Made by a program: the position numbers and the translations under genes. Below are positions 32,784-42,537 of a stretch of 64,000 nt of DNA, one piece after another. How positions within the stretch are numbered: position 1 is the first letter of the stretch; each line of letters begins with the position of its first letter. This DNA is from Cytophagales bacterium WSM2-2 (GTDB lineage: Bacteria; Bacteroidota; Bacteroidia; Cytophagales; Cyclobacteriaceae). The notes under the pieces are model-generated. The model worked only from the letters and a program-made list of their open reading frames with translations. It had not been told where the DNA came from and made no database searches. Location of the stretch: positions 4,266,001 through 4,330,000 of the forward strand of contig BNHL01000001.1 of assembly GCA_015472025.1 (NCBI GenBank), read 5' to 3'.

Positions 32784-34145
32784 ATGATTTCTAAACCTGG
32801 ACCTCGCGCTAGCCTTGCGTTGCTCTCTCTTGTGCTCACGATTCAATTATCGGCACAACCCTGGACAAAACTATTTAATGGAAAAGACCTGACCGGCTGG
32901 AAACAGATCAATGGCCAGGCGAAGTACACTGCCGTCAATAATGAGATAGTCGGTACAACCGTGGTTGGGTCTCCCAATTCATTCCTGGTTACGGAAGAGA
33001 CATTCGGAGATTTTATTCTTGAACTCGAATTCAAAGTCGATGGCGAAGTTAATTCTGGTGTGCAAATCCGAAGTGAAAGCAAACCGGAATTTCAGAATGG
33101 AAGAGTGTTTGGCTATCAGATTGATATTGATCCTAGCAAGCGCGCCTGGACCGGTGGAATTTATGACGAAGCAAGAAGAGAATGGTTGTATCCGCTCGAA
33201 TATAATCCCTGGGCTAAGAGGGCATTTAAGAAATCAGCTTGGAATAAAATGCGAGTGGAGTGTATTGGACCGCACATCAAGGTATGGATCAACGGAATTC
33301 CGACAGCGCAGATCTACGACAATCTTACAGCCAAAGGGTTCATTGCTTTGCAAGTACATGCCATTGGCAAACCGGAAGAAGCAGGCATACAAACACATTG
33401 GCGAAATATCCGCATACAGACAACACAATTGAAAGTTTCGGCAGCAGACACTTTGTATGTGGCTAACCTGATCCCCAATTCAATCACAGATCAAGAATTG
33501 AAAAATGGCTATTCCTTGCTGTGGGATGGAAAGACAACAGCAGGCTGGCGTGGGGCTTACAGAGATAAATTCCCTGAACATGGATGGGAGATAAAAGATG
33601 GTCTGCTTTCAGTGCTTGCATCGGAGGGAGCTGAGTCAACCAACGGAGGAGATATCATCACTGATAAGGAGTATAGCGCATTCGACTTGCAATTTGAGTT
33701 CATGCTTACGGAAGGCGCGAACAGTGGCTTGAAATATTTTGTAACGGAGAAAGAAGGGAACAAAGGCTCGGCTATTGGGCTCGAGTACCAGTTGCTTGAT
33801 GATGAAAAGCACCCGGATGCAAAAGCAGGAGTAGTAGGCAACCGGACACTGGCTTCTTTGTATGACCTGATTCCCTCAGAGAAGAACACAAGAGCCCGGC
33901 ACAAAATTGGCGAGTGGAATTCCGGAAGAGTGATCGCTTACCCCGATGGACGCATTGAGCATTGGCTCAACGGCTGGAGATTAGTTCAGTACCAGCGTGG
34001 CACCCCGATCTACTATGCGCTTGTGGCGCGAAGCAAATATGCACAGTGGGAGAATTTTGGAATGAGTCCTGCCGGGCATATTCTTTTGCAAGATCACGGC
34101 AACCGTGTTTCATTCAGAAGTATAAAAATTAAAGAATTGAAATAA
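32784..34145 (+). CDS. DUF1080 protein, two tandem 3-keto-disaccharide hydrolase-type domains
   Basis: 453 residues with a signal peptide (ASLALLSLVLTIQLSAQ). Two DUF1080 domains: residues about 28-215 (WTKLFNGKDLTGWKQ, GEVNSGVQIRSE, WIRNIR-like end) and about 240-450 (SLLWDGKTTAGWRG, GANSGLKYFV, ending FRSIKI). DUF1080 (PF06439) is annotated as 3-keto-disaccharide hydrolase, which breaks glycosidic bonds in sugars oxidised at C3. The following Gfo/Idh/MocA gene, 12 bases on, could supply that oxidation. Location periplasmic. Substrate cannot be told. The two domains may differ in activity. Confidence 0.85.
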   Translation: MISKPGPRASLALLSLVLTIQLSAQPWTKLFNGKDLTGWKQINGQAKYTAVNNEIVGTTVVGSPNSFLVTEETFGDFILELEFKVDGEVNSGVQIRSESKPEFQNGRVFGYQIDIDPSKRAWTGGIYDEARREWLYPLEYNPWAKRAFKKSAWNKMRVECIGPHIKVWINGIPTAQIYDNLTAKGFIALQVHAIGKPEEAGIQTHWRNIRIQTTQLKVSAADTLYVANLIPNSITDQELKNGYSLLWDGKTTAGWRGAYRDKFPEHGWEIKDGLLSVLASEGAESTNGGDIITDKEYSAFDLQFEFMLTEGANSGLKYFVTEKEGNKGSAIGLEYQLLDDEKHPDAKAGVVGNRTLASLYDLIPSEKNTRARHKIGEWNSGRVIAYPDGRIEHWLNGWRLVQYQRGTPIYYALVARSKYAQWENFGMSPAGHILLQDHGNRVSFRSIKIKELK

Positions 34146-34157
34146 CCTGTTTCGACT

Positions 34158-35501
34158 ATGAAAACATCAAGAAGGGAGTTCATGAAGAAAAGTGCGATGG
34201 CATCCATGGGAGCCATTGCTTTCAGCGCATCAAGTTATGCACGTATCCTCGGGGCCAATGATCGTGTGAATATAGGCGTGGTCGGGTTTTCCGATCGATT
34301 TCGAACCTCGTTGTTTCCTGCCTTTGGTTTTCACTACAAGGAACTGAACTTTGATATCGTTGCTGTATCCGACATCTGGAACAGGCGCAGAGACGAAGGC
34401 AAGGCTTTCCTCAAAGAAAAAATGGGTCATGACGTGCAAGCGTGTGTCAACAATGATGAGTTATACAAGTTGAAAGACCTCGATGCTGTGTTTATCAGCA
34501 CAGCCGATTTCCAACATGCACTTCATGCTATTGAAGCAATAAAGGCAGGATGTGATGTGTATTGCGAAAAGCCGTTTGCTGAAACCATGGAAGATAACCG
34601 TGCGGCATTGAAAGCTGTGAGAGCAAGCGATCGCATTGTGCAGATCGGGTCGCAGCGCAGAAGTGGTGGCAACTATACGGCAGCTGCTTCCTTTATTCAA
34701 TCGGGCAAGTTCGGCCCGATTACAATGGTGGAGTTAACATGGAATCTCAATCAACCGGGACGTTGGCGCAGACCTAAACTCGTGGAAGGATTGAAAGAAC
34801 AGGATGTCGATTGGAAACGTTACTTATTGAACAGGCCTTTCGAAGCATTTGATCCGAGAAAATATGTGGAGTACCGTTTGTTCTGGCCTTACTCTTCGGG
34901 AATGCCTGGGCAGTGGATGAGCCATCAGATTGATACGGTGCATTGGTTCACGGGCCTTAAGCATCCACGCAGTGTAGTGGCCAACGGTGGTATCTATTGC
35001 TGGAAAGACGGACGCAAGAACTGGGATACGACTACAGCTGTTTTCGATTACGGTCAACCCAACGACTCTTCCGGCTTCCAGGTTGTATTTACTTCACGTA
35101 TGCACAACGGAACGGAGAACCCTGCTGAAATTTACTTTTCAAATGGAGGAGAATTAAATCTCATCACTAACAAGGTTTCATCTAACGGAGGCTTGCAGGA
35201 GTCACATGCCAAACCTATGAACATGACTGCCAACCTGCTTCCCGATTTTGATATCACTGCAGCAGCAGAAAAAGTGGTGGCATCAGCTAATACGGGAGGA
35301 GATGTGCTTACTTCAAATCACGTGCGAAACTGGATGGAGTGCATTCGGAGTCGCAAGCAACCCAACGCTCCTGTGGAAGCAGGCTATGCCCACTCTATTG
35401 CTAACATCATGACAACGGCTGCTTCACGTACGGGTATGAAAGCCACGTTTGATGAAGCTACGCAGGAAGTGATGGTGGGAGATAAGGTCTTTAAGTATTA
35501 G
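34158..35501 (+). CDS. Gfo/Idh/MocA-family oxidoreductase with Tat signal
   Basis: 447 residues. N-terminal SRREFMKKSAMAS is a twin-arginine signal with an SxRRxFLK-like form, then AFSASSYARILGANDRVNIGVVGFSDR: the GVVGF is the start of the NAD(P)-binding fold. EKP in YCEKPFAETMEDN near residue 137 matches the family's catalytic-region E-K-P. The C-terminal domain has the usual beta sheet (VELTWNLNQPGRW, TTTAVFDYG). The enzyme oxidises or reduces a sugar in the periplasm, folded before export. With the DUF1080 gene it fits the C3-oxidation pathway of glycoside breakdown; that link is inference from neighbourhood and family. Confidence 0.87.
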   Translation: MKTSRREFMKKSAMASMGAIAFSASSYARILGANDRVNIGVVGFSDRFRTSLFPAFGFHYKELNFDIVAVSDIWNRRRDEGKAFLKEKMGHDVQACVNNDELYKLKDLDAVFISTADFQHALHAIEAIKAGCDVYCEKPFAETMEDNRAALKAVRASDRIVQIGSQRRSGGNYTAAASFIQSGKFGPITMVELTWNLNQPGRWRRPKLVEGLKEQDVDWKRYLLNRPFEAFDPRKYVEYRLFWPYSSGMPGQWMSHQIDTVHWFTGLKHPRSVVANGGIYCWKDGRKNWDTTTAVFDYGQPNDSSGFQVVFTSRMHNGTENPAEIYFSNGGELNLITNKVSSNGGLQESHAKPMNMTANLLPDFDITAAAEKVVASANTGGDVLTSNHVRNWMECIRSRKQPNAPVEAGYAHSIANIMTTAASRTGMKATFDEATQEVMVGDKVFKY

Positions 35502-35616
35502 GCTCGATTAAAAAAAGGAAAGCTTAGAGTTAGACCGTCCCCTTTATGATTCTATAAACCTGTAACCCAGAATCTTTACGGTCATACTTTAATGCTCTAA
35601 ACTTTCACTTTTATCT

Positions 35617-36792
35617 TTAAATATATTTTAGCCACTTCATCTCCGGATGTTTCGACTTGTAGCTGGCATACCAACGGCAGGCAAAGAAGAGGATGGCCAC
35701 ATCGAGTATCCAGACGAAGTATAGCATCGGCAGCCCCCATTGTTGTTCTTCAGGAACCTTGATGAACGGGATCGTGGTGTACCATTCTTGTTGCAAGCCT
35801 CCAAAGAGCACCAGGTTCACACCAAGCGCAGTGATGTGGATCAGCAACAAATGAAGCAAGTAGTAAAACATGGGTACCTGCCCGATTATCCTTACCGCAT
35901 TCATGAATTCACCTTTGATTTTCTCAGCCAATGGCATCAGCAAAATGGTGGGGCCCAGGGTCATCAATAAATAAAGTTGTGAAGGCGGATATTTTTGCTG
36001 CCCCAGGATGCGGAACAAAACCGGTTTGCTGTCATCTTCGGGCAGGAGCCAGATGCTTCCAATAATAAAAAGAGCAATTGCAGCTCCACCTATGCGGTAG
36101 CAATACTTTTTGAATTTCTCGCGATCGTTGAAGAGTTCACCAAACCAGTAGCCTGCCATCATCACGCCAACCCAGGGAATGAGTACGTAGAAAATCCGGA
36201 TGCCAAACGCGAGAGGTAATGAATCTATGCCCGTAAGCTTTGCTGCGCCTGCCATATTTCCAACTGCTGAAGGGTAGAAGAATTGCCAGACCGTTGCAAG
36301 AGAATCGGGAAGATAAGCGGAGACATAACTGAACACCTGCTGAAAGAAAATCATGAGCAAACCGATTACACCTATAACTACAGGACGCAAGCGGATGAAT
36401 GCAGCAAGTATAACCATGCTCCATCCCAGCATCCAGATCACCCCGGTGAAAGTCACCAGTGCATAGTCCAGGTGAAACATCCAGAAGAAGCGGACGAAAG
36501 TCAATTCGAAAATGACGAGCAATAGTCCGCGTGTGACAAGGAATTTAGCCAGGTCACTTTTGCTTCCTGATTTCTGCAGGTATAATAATGCACTTGTTCC
36601 TGCCAGGAAGGCAAAAGCGGGTGCACAGAAATGAGTGACCCAACGAGTAAAGAAAATGCCAACGGTAAGTCCACCGGCGGGGATGCCTGAGTATACACGC
36701 ACGTGGTCGATTGCCATGATGATCATGACTGCTCCGCGTATCACATCTACCGACTGTATCCTCGACTTGGTTAGGTTTGTTGTGTGTTCCAT
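35617..36792 (-). CDS. DUF1624 / heparan-alpha-glucosaminide N-acetyltransferase-like membrane protein
   Basis: 391 residues with about ten hydrophobic helices. It opens RIQSVDVIRGAVMIIMAIDHVRVYSG, the motif common to this family (DxxRG, DH), which carries the catalytic histidine in HGSNAT-type acetyltransferases. Acyl groups would be moved from cytosolic acetyl-CoA to an extracytoplasmic sugar, but in bacteria the substrate is generally unknown. The DUF4242 gene lies upstream with a gap of seven bases, so they are co-transcribed. Assignment to DUF1624 is good; the reaction is not proven. Confidence 0.8.
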   Translation of the reverse strand: MEHTTNLTKSRIQSVDVIRGAVMIIMAIDHVRVYSGIPAGGLTVGIFFTRWVTHFCAPAFAFLAGTSALLYLQKSGSKSDLAKFLVTRGLLLVIFELTFVRFFWMFHLDYALVTFTGVIWMLGWSMVILAAFIRLRPVVIGVIGLLMIFFQQVFSYVSAYLPDSLATVWQFFYPSAVGNMAGAAKLTGIDSLPLAFGIRIFYVLIPWVGVMMAGYWFGELFNDREKFKKYCYRIGGAAIALFIIGSIWLLPEDDSKPVLFRILGQQKYPPSQLYLLMTLGPTILLMPLAEKIKGEFMNAVRIIGQVPMFYYLLHLLLIHITALGVNLVLFGGLQQEWYTTIPFIKVPEEQQWGLPMLYFVWILDVAILFFACRWYASYKSKHPEMKWLKYI

Positions 36793-36799
36793 CGATGAC

Positions 36800-37072
36800 T
36801 TATTTGACGCTGGTGGTCGGGTCTATCATGCACTGTACTTCCGCGACATGATCAGCCGGAAAGCCTCCCTGCCGAGCGTGCTCATAGACATCCTCCTTGT
36901 CGGGAGCAATGTGAACACAATAAAGTTTGTTGTCTGTAACAAATGTTTCAATCCAGTAGTAGGAGGGCATGTTGTCGATAACAGCACAGGATTTCTTCGC
37001 GATCTCCTTCAGTTCGGCAGGAGTGAGCTTTCCTGCTCCGGGAAGAACACGTTCGACAATGAATTTTTTCAT
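36800..37072 (-). CDS. DUF4242-family small protein
   Basis: 90 residues (MKKFIVERVLPGAGKLTPAE ... CMIDPTTSVK). The ferredoxin-like form with an opening F-I-V-E-R and YYWIETFVTDNKLYCVHIAP is typical of DUF4242, a group of small soluble proteins without known function. No signal peptide. Promoter-proximal in a two-gene operon with the DUF1624 membrane protein. Confidence 0.85.
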   Translation of the reverse strand: MKKFIVERVLPGAGKLTPAELKEIAKKSCAVIDNMPSYYWIETFVTDNKLYCVHIAPDKEDVYEHARQGGFPADHVAEVQCMIDPTTSVK

Positions 37073-37210
37073 TAGGTTTTTATTACGCTACAAAATTGGC
37101 ATGATGCCTTCATTGCTGCGCAAGAAAAACTCCCTATTTATTCAGGCGCCAATCCCTATTTTAGAAAGGAATATGGTTGATATGATTCAGGGATGGAACA
37201 GAATTTCCAA

Positions 37211-40200
37211 TTAGAAAATATACCGTAAACCTACTTGTGCTTGCCATCTCGAGCTAAACTGATCGATTGACCATTTTGATGTTGGCGTTGTGTACTTGCC
37301 CATGATGTCATACATCCCGCTACCTGCGTTATAAGACCGTGTATTTACGGACAAGCCTGGATCAACAGTGGAGTTGATCGTGTTAGGTGTGAAGTAATAG
37401 ACGCCCCAGTCTTTGCTAATAAGGTTGCTGAAGTTAATAATGTCCAGGCTGATCTGAAATGTATTTGTCTTTTCACCCACTTTGAAATTGAAGTCGTGCA
37501 TAAGTCGAATGTCCACCTGGTTGTTCCAGGGAGTTCGGGCGGCATTGCGTTCTGTAAATTGTCCCCGGCGAGTGCTGAGATATTTATCACCGTCAATGAA
37601 ACTATTGAATGCCTGGTTCATGACTCCTGACGGGTCAGTGGTATTGAGGTGATAGGGGTCTTCACCGTTTTTTGGAACGTAGAACAGATCTGCCTGTTGC
37701 CCGTTGGCCGTAAGGTTGTTGTTGGAAGTAAGCCCGTAAGTGAAAGGAGACCCTGATTGGGAAGTCGAGACTACAGATAAATACGAAGTGTGCTTTTCAG
37801 ACCATACTTTTTTGTACTGTGCTGTGACTATGATCCGGTGACGAATATCAAAATTAGAGTAGGTGAGGGCAGGATTATTCGCGTTTAGCGCCTGGTTCGT
37901 TTGCCATCCTGATTCAGGTGAATTGCGTATACCGTTCAAAATGTCTTTTGATTCACCGTAAGTATATGCGGCATTAACATTCAGCCCGAATGGATATGAC
38001 TTCGATATTTGTGCGGTAAGCTGGTAGCGGTAGCCTTTGTCTGTATTTGTGATCAGGTACACACTCGAGAACTCGTTGTTCACTCTTCCGGCAGTTGCAC
38101 CACCGCTCTGGTAGAGAGGTTGAACATGATTAATATCATAAGAAGCATAACCTACTGAGTCCTTAAGATTTACCTGCTTTATCTGTACGTCTTTAATCGT
38201 CTTGGTATACAGCGCTTCAAGTGTCAGCTGATAGTCATTACCCAATTGAAAATCAACTGCAAGGTTACTGCGCCACACGCGTGGTAAAGAAAAGTTCTTG
38301 TCCAGCAGATCAAGTTCAGTCCGGTTGGCTGGTGATTTGGCTACTGCCGTATTGAACACCCCAAAACTATTGGGGTCCACCGGAATGTTTACCGTTGTTC
38401 CGGAAACTGGTCTCCAGTCCATGGCGTTATATGCAGATCCATTGTTTACGTAAGAGTAACCGAGCCACGCGAAAGGAATCCTTCCAGAGAAGAGACCTGA
38501 TCCGCCACGAATGGTCATGCTCCTGTCGCCCTTGGCGTCATAGCTGAATCCGATACGCGGAGAAAGGTAGATATGGCTGAAGTAACTGTTAGTGACCCGA
38601 GGGATTGGCGTATCGTATGTGTAAGTGGTTCCGTAGTTGGCGGGGTTTACATCAAAAGCGTTTCGCTTATCTCCATTGGGTCCGGTTGGCATAATGGGCA
38701 TGTCGGCACGGAGTCCATAGCTGAGAGTGAGTTTATTCTTTACTACTTCATCCTGCGCATAAAGACTGGTGAGGTAAACATTGAAACTAGCAGGAGAGTT
38801 TTCAAGGAGTGCGCCACGCGAGTTATCCACGGTGTTATACAATGCACGAAGCCGGGCTGGTTGATTGTCGATGAATGCTGCCAGGCTGCCGTATTCATAA
38901 CGTCCATTCCATGAATTGATGAAGTTGTAATCGATCTTGTAAAACTCGTTGTGTGTGCCGAGCGTGATCGTGTGATTGCCTGTGAAATATTTGAAATTAT
39001 CGGTAAACTCGAATGTTCGTTGACGCATGTTGAAGACGCCAGCCTCACGGTTTGTTCCAAGCAAAACACGACCGCCATTGACATTGTTGATTTGGATTTG
39101 AGGAAAAATATTTCCGTTCGGATTGCGTGAGTCTTTAATGTCGGTATACCCGATAATAAGGCTATTACTGCTGCTGTTGCCGAAGCGACTCTTCAACTCT
39201 GCAACGGTACTGGTGTTGGTATTCTTTTGTATGAAGTCATAGTTCCCGAACTGAAATTCCTGGGTTGAACGCTCCAGGTTGCTTGCCTCTGAAATAATGG
39301 TATTGTTGCGGATAACGAGGGAGTGCTTTGCATTGATGATCCAGTCGATTCGATTAAAGAACTTGACACTTTTGGAGTAGATATTATAATTGGCGGTATC
39401 TCCTGGATTGTAATGAGCCTGAGTTCCGGAATATGTTTTCATGGTGTCCAGCTTTTGCCAGATTTGCCGTGCCTGTCCGGGTTGAAGAAAATGCCCTGCA
39501 GAGCCGGCAGGAAAAAACACCGGTACTGAATTATTAGTGACTTCTTCATTGGTAAACAGGAACAGCTTGTCTTTGATTAATGGAAAGCCGAGCCGGAAGC
39601 CGGTTTGATAATCGGAGTAGGAACTGTGAATACTGCCGTCACCAACTTTATCACTTCCTTTGTATTTCCCGGTGAGTGACGCATTCCTTCCAAAAGCGTA
39701 AACGGATCCGGTCACTTCATTTGATCCGCTTCGCGACACTGCGTTGACGCTTCCACCAGTAAAGTTGCCTAAAGAAACATCGAACGGAGCAATTTGAACC
39801 TGTACTTCCTGTATTGCATCAAGACTGAAGGAGTTGGTTCGCGTGCTGCTGCCCGGTTGGTTAGCAGTACCGCTTATTCCGCCCAGGGAAGGACTAAAAC
39901 TGATAGCATCATTGTTAATAGCGCCATCCAGACTGATATTGTTGTAACGGAAATTGGTACCGGCAAAAGAGTTGTTCGCTGATTGTGGAGAGAGCCGGGC
40001 GAAGTCTGTAAAACTCCGGGTCAATGTAGGAAGTGATTGGATGAGTTCTCTGCCGATGTTGGTGCCCGATCCTTTTTTTCCTTCACCGCCCTGGGCGCTT
40101 GTGATGCCCGTTACAGTTACATTGCTGAGCTGCTCTGCTTCATCTTTCAGAACGATCTCCAGTTTCATCGCTTCGCCCAGTTTGAGCTGGATGCTTTTGT

Positions 40201-40489
40201 AGTTTTCAGTTTTGAAACCCAGAAATGCAATTGAGATCTCATAAGGGCCTCCTGGGTTGAGGTTGACGAAATTAAAGCGCCCATCACGATTCGATACTGC
40301 GGAAAACGTAGTGTTGGTTGGCTTGAACAGTACATTGATATCCGCACCGGCCACTTCTTCACCGTTAGAGTCAACAATGTGGCCTTGTATCGAACCGGAT
40401 GTAGTCTGGGCAGTGGATGTGTAATCAGAAATAATAAACAGGACGCCTGTAAGTGTCAATTGCAGGAATTTTTTTGTCAGGATCAGCAT
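37211..40489 (-). CDS. Oar-like TonB-dependent receptor
   Basis: 1092 residues from the ATG at 40489; an earlier in-frame ATG at 40558 would add 23 residues that do not resemble a signal peptide. Signal peptide (LTLTGVLFIISDYTSTAQ), an N-terminal carboxypeptidase-regulatory-like domain (GSIQGHIVDSNGEEVAGADI ... YEISIAFLGFKTE) and a plug, then a 22-strand-type barrel ending in a terminal F (QVGLRYIF). The pattern of asparagine-rich extracellular loops and the plug sequence GSGTNIGRELIQSLPTLTR is like Oar proteins, not SusC, and no SusD gene follows. Substrate unknown. It is a single gene with a long upstream gap. Confidence 0.85.
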   Translation of the reverse strand: MLILTKKFLQLTLTGVLFIISDYTSTAQTTSGSIQGHIVDSNGEEVAGADINVLFKPTNTTFSAVSNRDGRFNFVNLNPGGPYEISIAFLGFKTENYKSIQLKLGEAMKLEIVLKDEAEQLSNVTVTGITSAQGGEGKKGSGTNIGRELIQSLPTLTRSFTDFARLSPQSANNSFAGTNFRYNNISLDGAINNDAISFSPSLGGISGTANQPGSSTRTNSFSLDAIQEVQVQIAPFDVSLGNFTGGSVNAVSRSGSNEVTGSVYAFGRNASLTGKYKGSDKVGDGSIHSSYSDYQTGFRLGFPLIKDKLFLFTNEEVTNNSVPVFFPAGSAGHFLQPGQARQIWQKLDTMKTYSGTQAHYNPGDTANYNIYSKSVKFFNRIDWIINAKHSLVIRNNTIISEASNLERSTQEFQFGNYDFIQKNTNTSTVAELKSRFGNSSSNSLIIGYTDIKDSRNPNGNIFPQIQINNVNGGRVLLGTNREAGVFNMRQRTFEFTDNFKYFTGNHTITLGTHNEFYKIDYNFINSWNGRYEYGSLAAFIDNQPARLRALYNTVDNSRGALLENSPASFNVYLTSLYAQDEVVKNKLTLSYGLRADMPIMPTGPNGDKRNAFDVNPANYGTTYTYDTPIPRVTNSYFSHIYLSPRIGFSYDAKGDRSMTIRGGSGLFSGRIPFAWLGYSYVNNGSAYNAMDWRPVSGTTVNIPVDPNSFGVFNTAVAKSPANRTELDLLDKNFSLPRVWRSNLAVDFQLGNDYQLTLEALYTKTIKDVQIKQVNLKDSVGYASYDINHVQPLYQSGGATAGRVNNEFSSVYLITNTDKGYRYQLTAQISKSYPFGLNVNAAYTYGESKDILNGIRNSPESGWQTNQALNANNPALTYSNFDIRHRIIVTAQYKKVWSEKHTSYLSVVSTSQSGSPFTYGLTSNNNLTANGQQADLFYVPKNGEDPYHLNTTDPSGVMNQAFNSFIDGDKYLSTRRGQFTERNAARTPWNNQVDIRLMHDFNFKVGEKTNTFQISLDIINFSNLISKDWGVYYFTPNTINSTVDPGLSVNTRSYNAGSGMYDIMGKYTTPTSKWSIDQFSSRWQAQVGLRYIF

Positions 40490-41030
40490 AGTGCTCAGCG
40501 TTAAGTTGAAGGTGAGGTTTTTAGGTGGCGGCAAAAGTATTTTCGAAAGAGTGTACAATGGCTATTGAGGTGGTGTATGATTGGGTTATTATTTATGGGA
40601 GAGGGTATATTAACCGTGAATTCTGCATAAATCCAGTAGCCTTTCGAATCGAAATCAGAAAAATTTGACCCTATCATTCATTTTTTTGAATTCCTTTTAA
40701 GTGAAAAGCAATTTTAGCCATGTCAGCTTCGGATTGAGCGAATGAAATTGCAGTGATAAGGCCAGGTTTGAAGTAAACCCGTAAGGCAAGAACATTTGTC
40801 AACCCAAGGGTAAAGGAATTTTAGTGAGAGGCCATTCGATAGTGCTCCTGATTCATTTAGCAGTACTATTTGAACGGTGTTTCAAAATTCCATGAATTTG
40901 AATCATTTGTACAAATGCCAAGACCCCGTTCCTCCCGTCCTTTGCGCCTGCAAAAGCACTCAACCACTAATGCAATGGCTTTTAATCTGACGAAGTATCC
41001 ATTTACTGGTGCGTCAAACTCATACGGTAA
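40490..41030. other. Gene-free stretch
   Basis: About 540 bases between two divergent genes. I see no convincing gene or repeat. It must contain the promoters of the Oar-like receptor and the decarboxylase. Confidence 0.4.
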
Positions 41031-42533
41031 ATGCTCAGGGAATTGAAAACACGAAAAGCTCCACTCAATATAGATGCTGAAACATTCCGGAAGACCGGGC
41101 ATGTTCTCATCGACCAGATAGCAGCGCTCCTGGAGTCGCATGCCGAAAGGCCTGTGACGAAAGGTGATCAGCCACGACAGATTCGGTCCGTGCTGGGAGA
41201 TCATTCTCTTCCGGCTGATGGCAAATCAGTTCAGAGCATCATGGACAATGCCACTTCGCTTTTATTTGAGCACTCGTTGTTTAATGGCCATCCGCGATTT
41301 TGGGGTTATATCACTGCCTCTGCTGCTCCTGCGGGAATGTTGGCAGACCTTCTGGCTGCGAGCATCAACGCCAACGTAGGCGCTAATGTACTCTCGCCCA
41401 TGGCGACAGAAATAGAACGACAGGCAATACGGTGGATCGCTGAACTAGTCGGTTATCCGAAAAACTGCGGTGGCATTTTTGTGAGTGGTGGCAACATGGC
41501 CAACATAACAGCCTTTGCCGCAGCACGAAAAGCAAAAGCCACCTGGGATATTCGTAAAAATGGAACAGGTAGCCGTCAGATGACTGTTTACTGTGCGAAA
41601 GGCACACACACCTGGATAAGCAAGGCTGCAGATATTTTCGGATTGGGAACTAACAGTATTCGCTGGATCGATGTGAACGAGCAGCAGCAGATGAATGTGA
41701 AAGCGCTCGAAGAGCAAATCGTTGTCGATCGGAAAGCAGGAAACTATCCATTTATAGTCGTAGGCACAGCAGGGTCGGTGGGCACCGGTTCCGTTGATCC
41801 ATTGGAAGCAATTGCAGCTGTATGTAAACGTCATGATCTCTGGTTTCATGTGGACGGAGCTTATGGTGCACCTGCAGCGGTGGTTCCAGAAACAGCTCCC
41901 CTCTTTAAAGGGATGGAGTACGCTGATTCAATCGCACTGGATCCACACAAATGGTTGTACTGTCCGTTGGAGGCTGGCTGTACTCTTGTCAAAGACGGAC
42001 GTTCTCTGCAAGAAGCGTTCAGCTTCAAGCCAGACTATTACAACTTTGACGGAAGCATGGACGATCCGGCTATGAATTTTCTTGATGCCGGGTTTCAAAA
42101 CTCCAGGGGATTCCGTGCACTGAAAGTGTGGACGGTGTTGCAACAGGCGGGAAGGAACGGATACATCGACATGATCCGGGAGGATATGCGGCTTGCTAAA
42201 CTGCTATTCAATCTTGCGTTAGCTCAATCTGAACTGGAAGCAGTTTCATGTCATTTAAGTATTGCCACATTCCGCTTTGTGCCAAAAGGTTTTTCAAACC
42301 TTGCAGACTATCTCAATAAACTCAATGAAGAGATCGTCAACCGCATCCAGGCGGGCGGGCAGGCATTCGTATCCAATGCCGTAGTCGGTGGTAAATATTG
42401 CTTGCGTGCATGCATTGTCAATTTTAGAACAACGGAGAGTGACATCGCTGCCCTGGTTGATTTAGTACTTAGCACAGGCTCGGCAGTACACCAGGAGCTC
42501 ATTAAAAAAATACATAACAAAGCTTTACTCTAA
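41031..42533 (+). CDS. PLP-dependent group II decarboxylase (aromatic-L-amino-acid decarboxylase-like)
   Basis: 500 residues. The internal aldimine lysine is K307 in IALDPHKWLYCPLEAG, and WFHVDGAYGAPAA around residues 271-283 carries the PLP-binding aspartate and alanine. The N-terminal HPRFWGYITASAAPAG is as in aromatic amino acid decarboxylases. Enzymes of this group convert tryptophan, tyrosine, DOPA or glutamate to amines; the specific substrate cannot be told. It is followed by a methyltransferase gene four bases after its stop, so the pair may make a methylated amine or derivative. The ATG at 41031 is chosen for its fit to the family N-terminus. Confidence 0.85.
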   Translation: MLRELKTRKAPLNIDAETFRKTGHVLIDQIAALLESHAERPVTKGDQPRQIRSVLGDHSLPADGKSVQSIMDNATSLLFEHSLFNGHPRFWGYITASAAPAGMLADLLAASINANVGANVLSPMATEIERQAIRWIAELVGYPKNCGGIFVSGGNMANITAFAAARKAKATWDIRKNGTGSRQMTVYCAKGTHTWISKAADIFGLGTNSIRWIDVNEQQQMNVKALEEQIVVDRKAGNYPFIVVGTAGSVGTGSVDPLEAIAAVCKRHDLWFHVDGAYGAPAAVVPETAPLFKGMEYADSIALDPHKWLYCPLEAGCTLVKDGRSLQEAFSFKPDYYNFDGSMDDPAMNFLDAGFQNSRGFRALKVWTVLQQAGRNGYIDMIREDMRLAKLLFNLALAQSELEAVSCHLSIATFRFVPKGFSNLADYLNKLNEEIVNRIQAGGQAFVSNAVVGGKYCLRACIVNFRTTESDIAALVDLVLSTGSAVHQELIKKIHNKALL

Positions 42534-42537
42534 AAAG

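Noticed and set aside
41445-41849. Minus-strand frame of 134 codons
   Set aside because: It is the shadow of the decarboxylase gene, which has complete PLP motifs on the plus strand.
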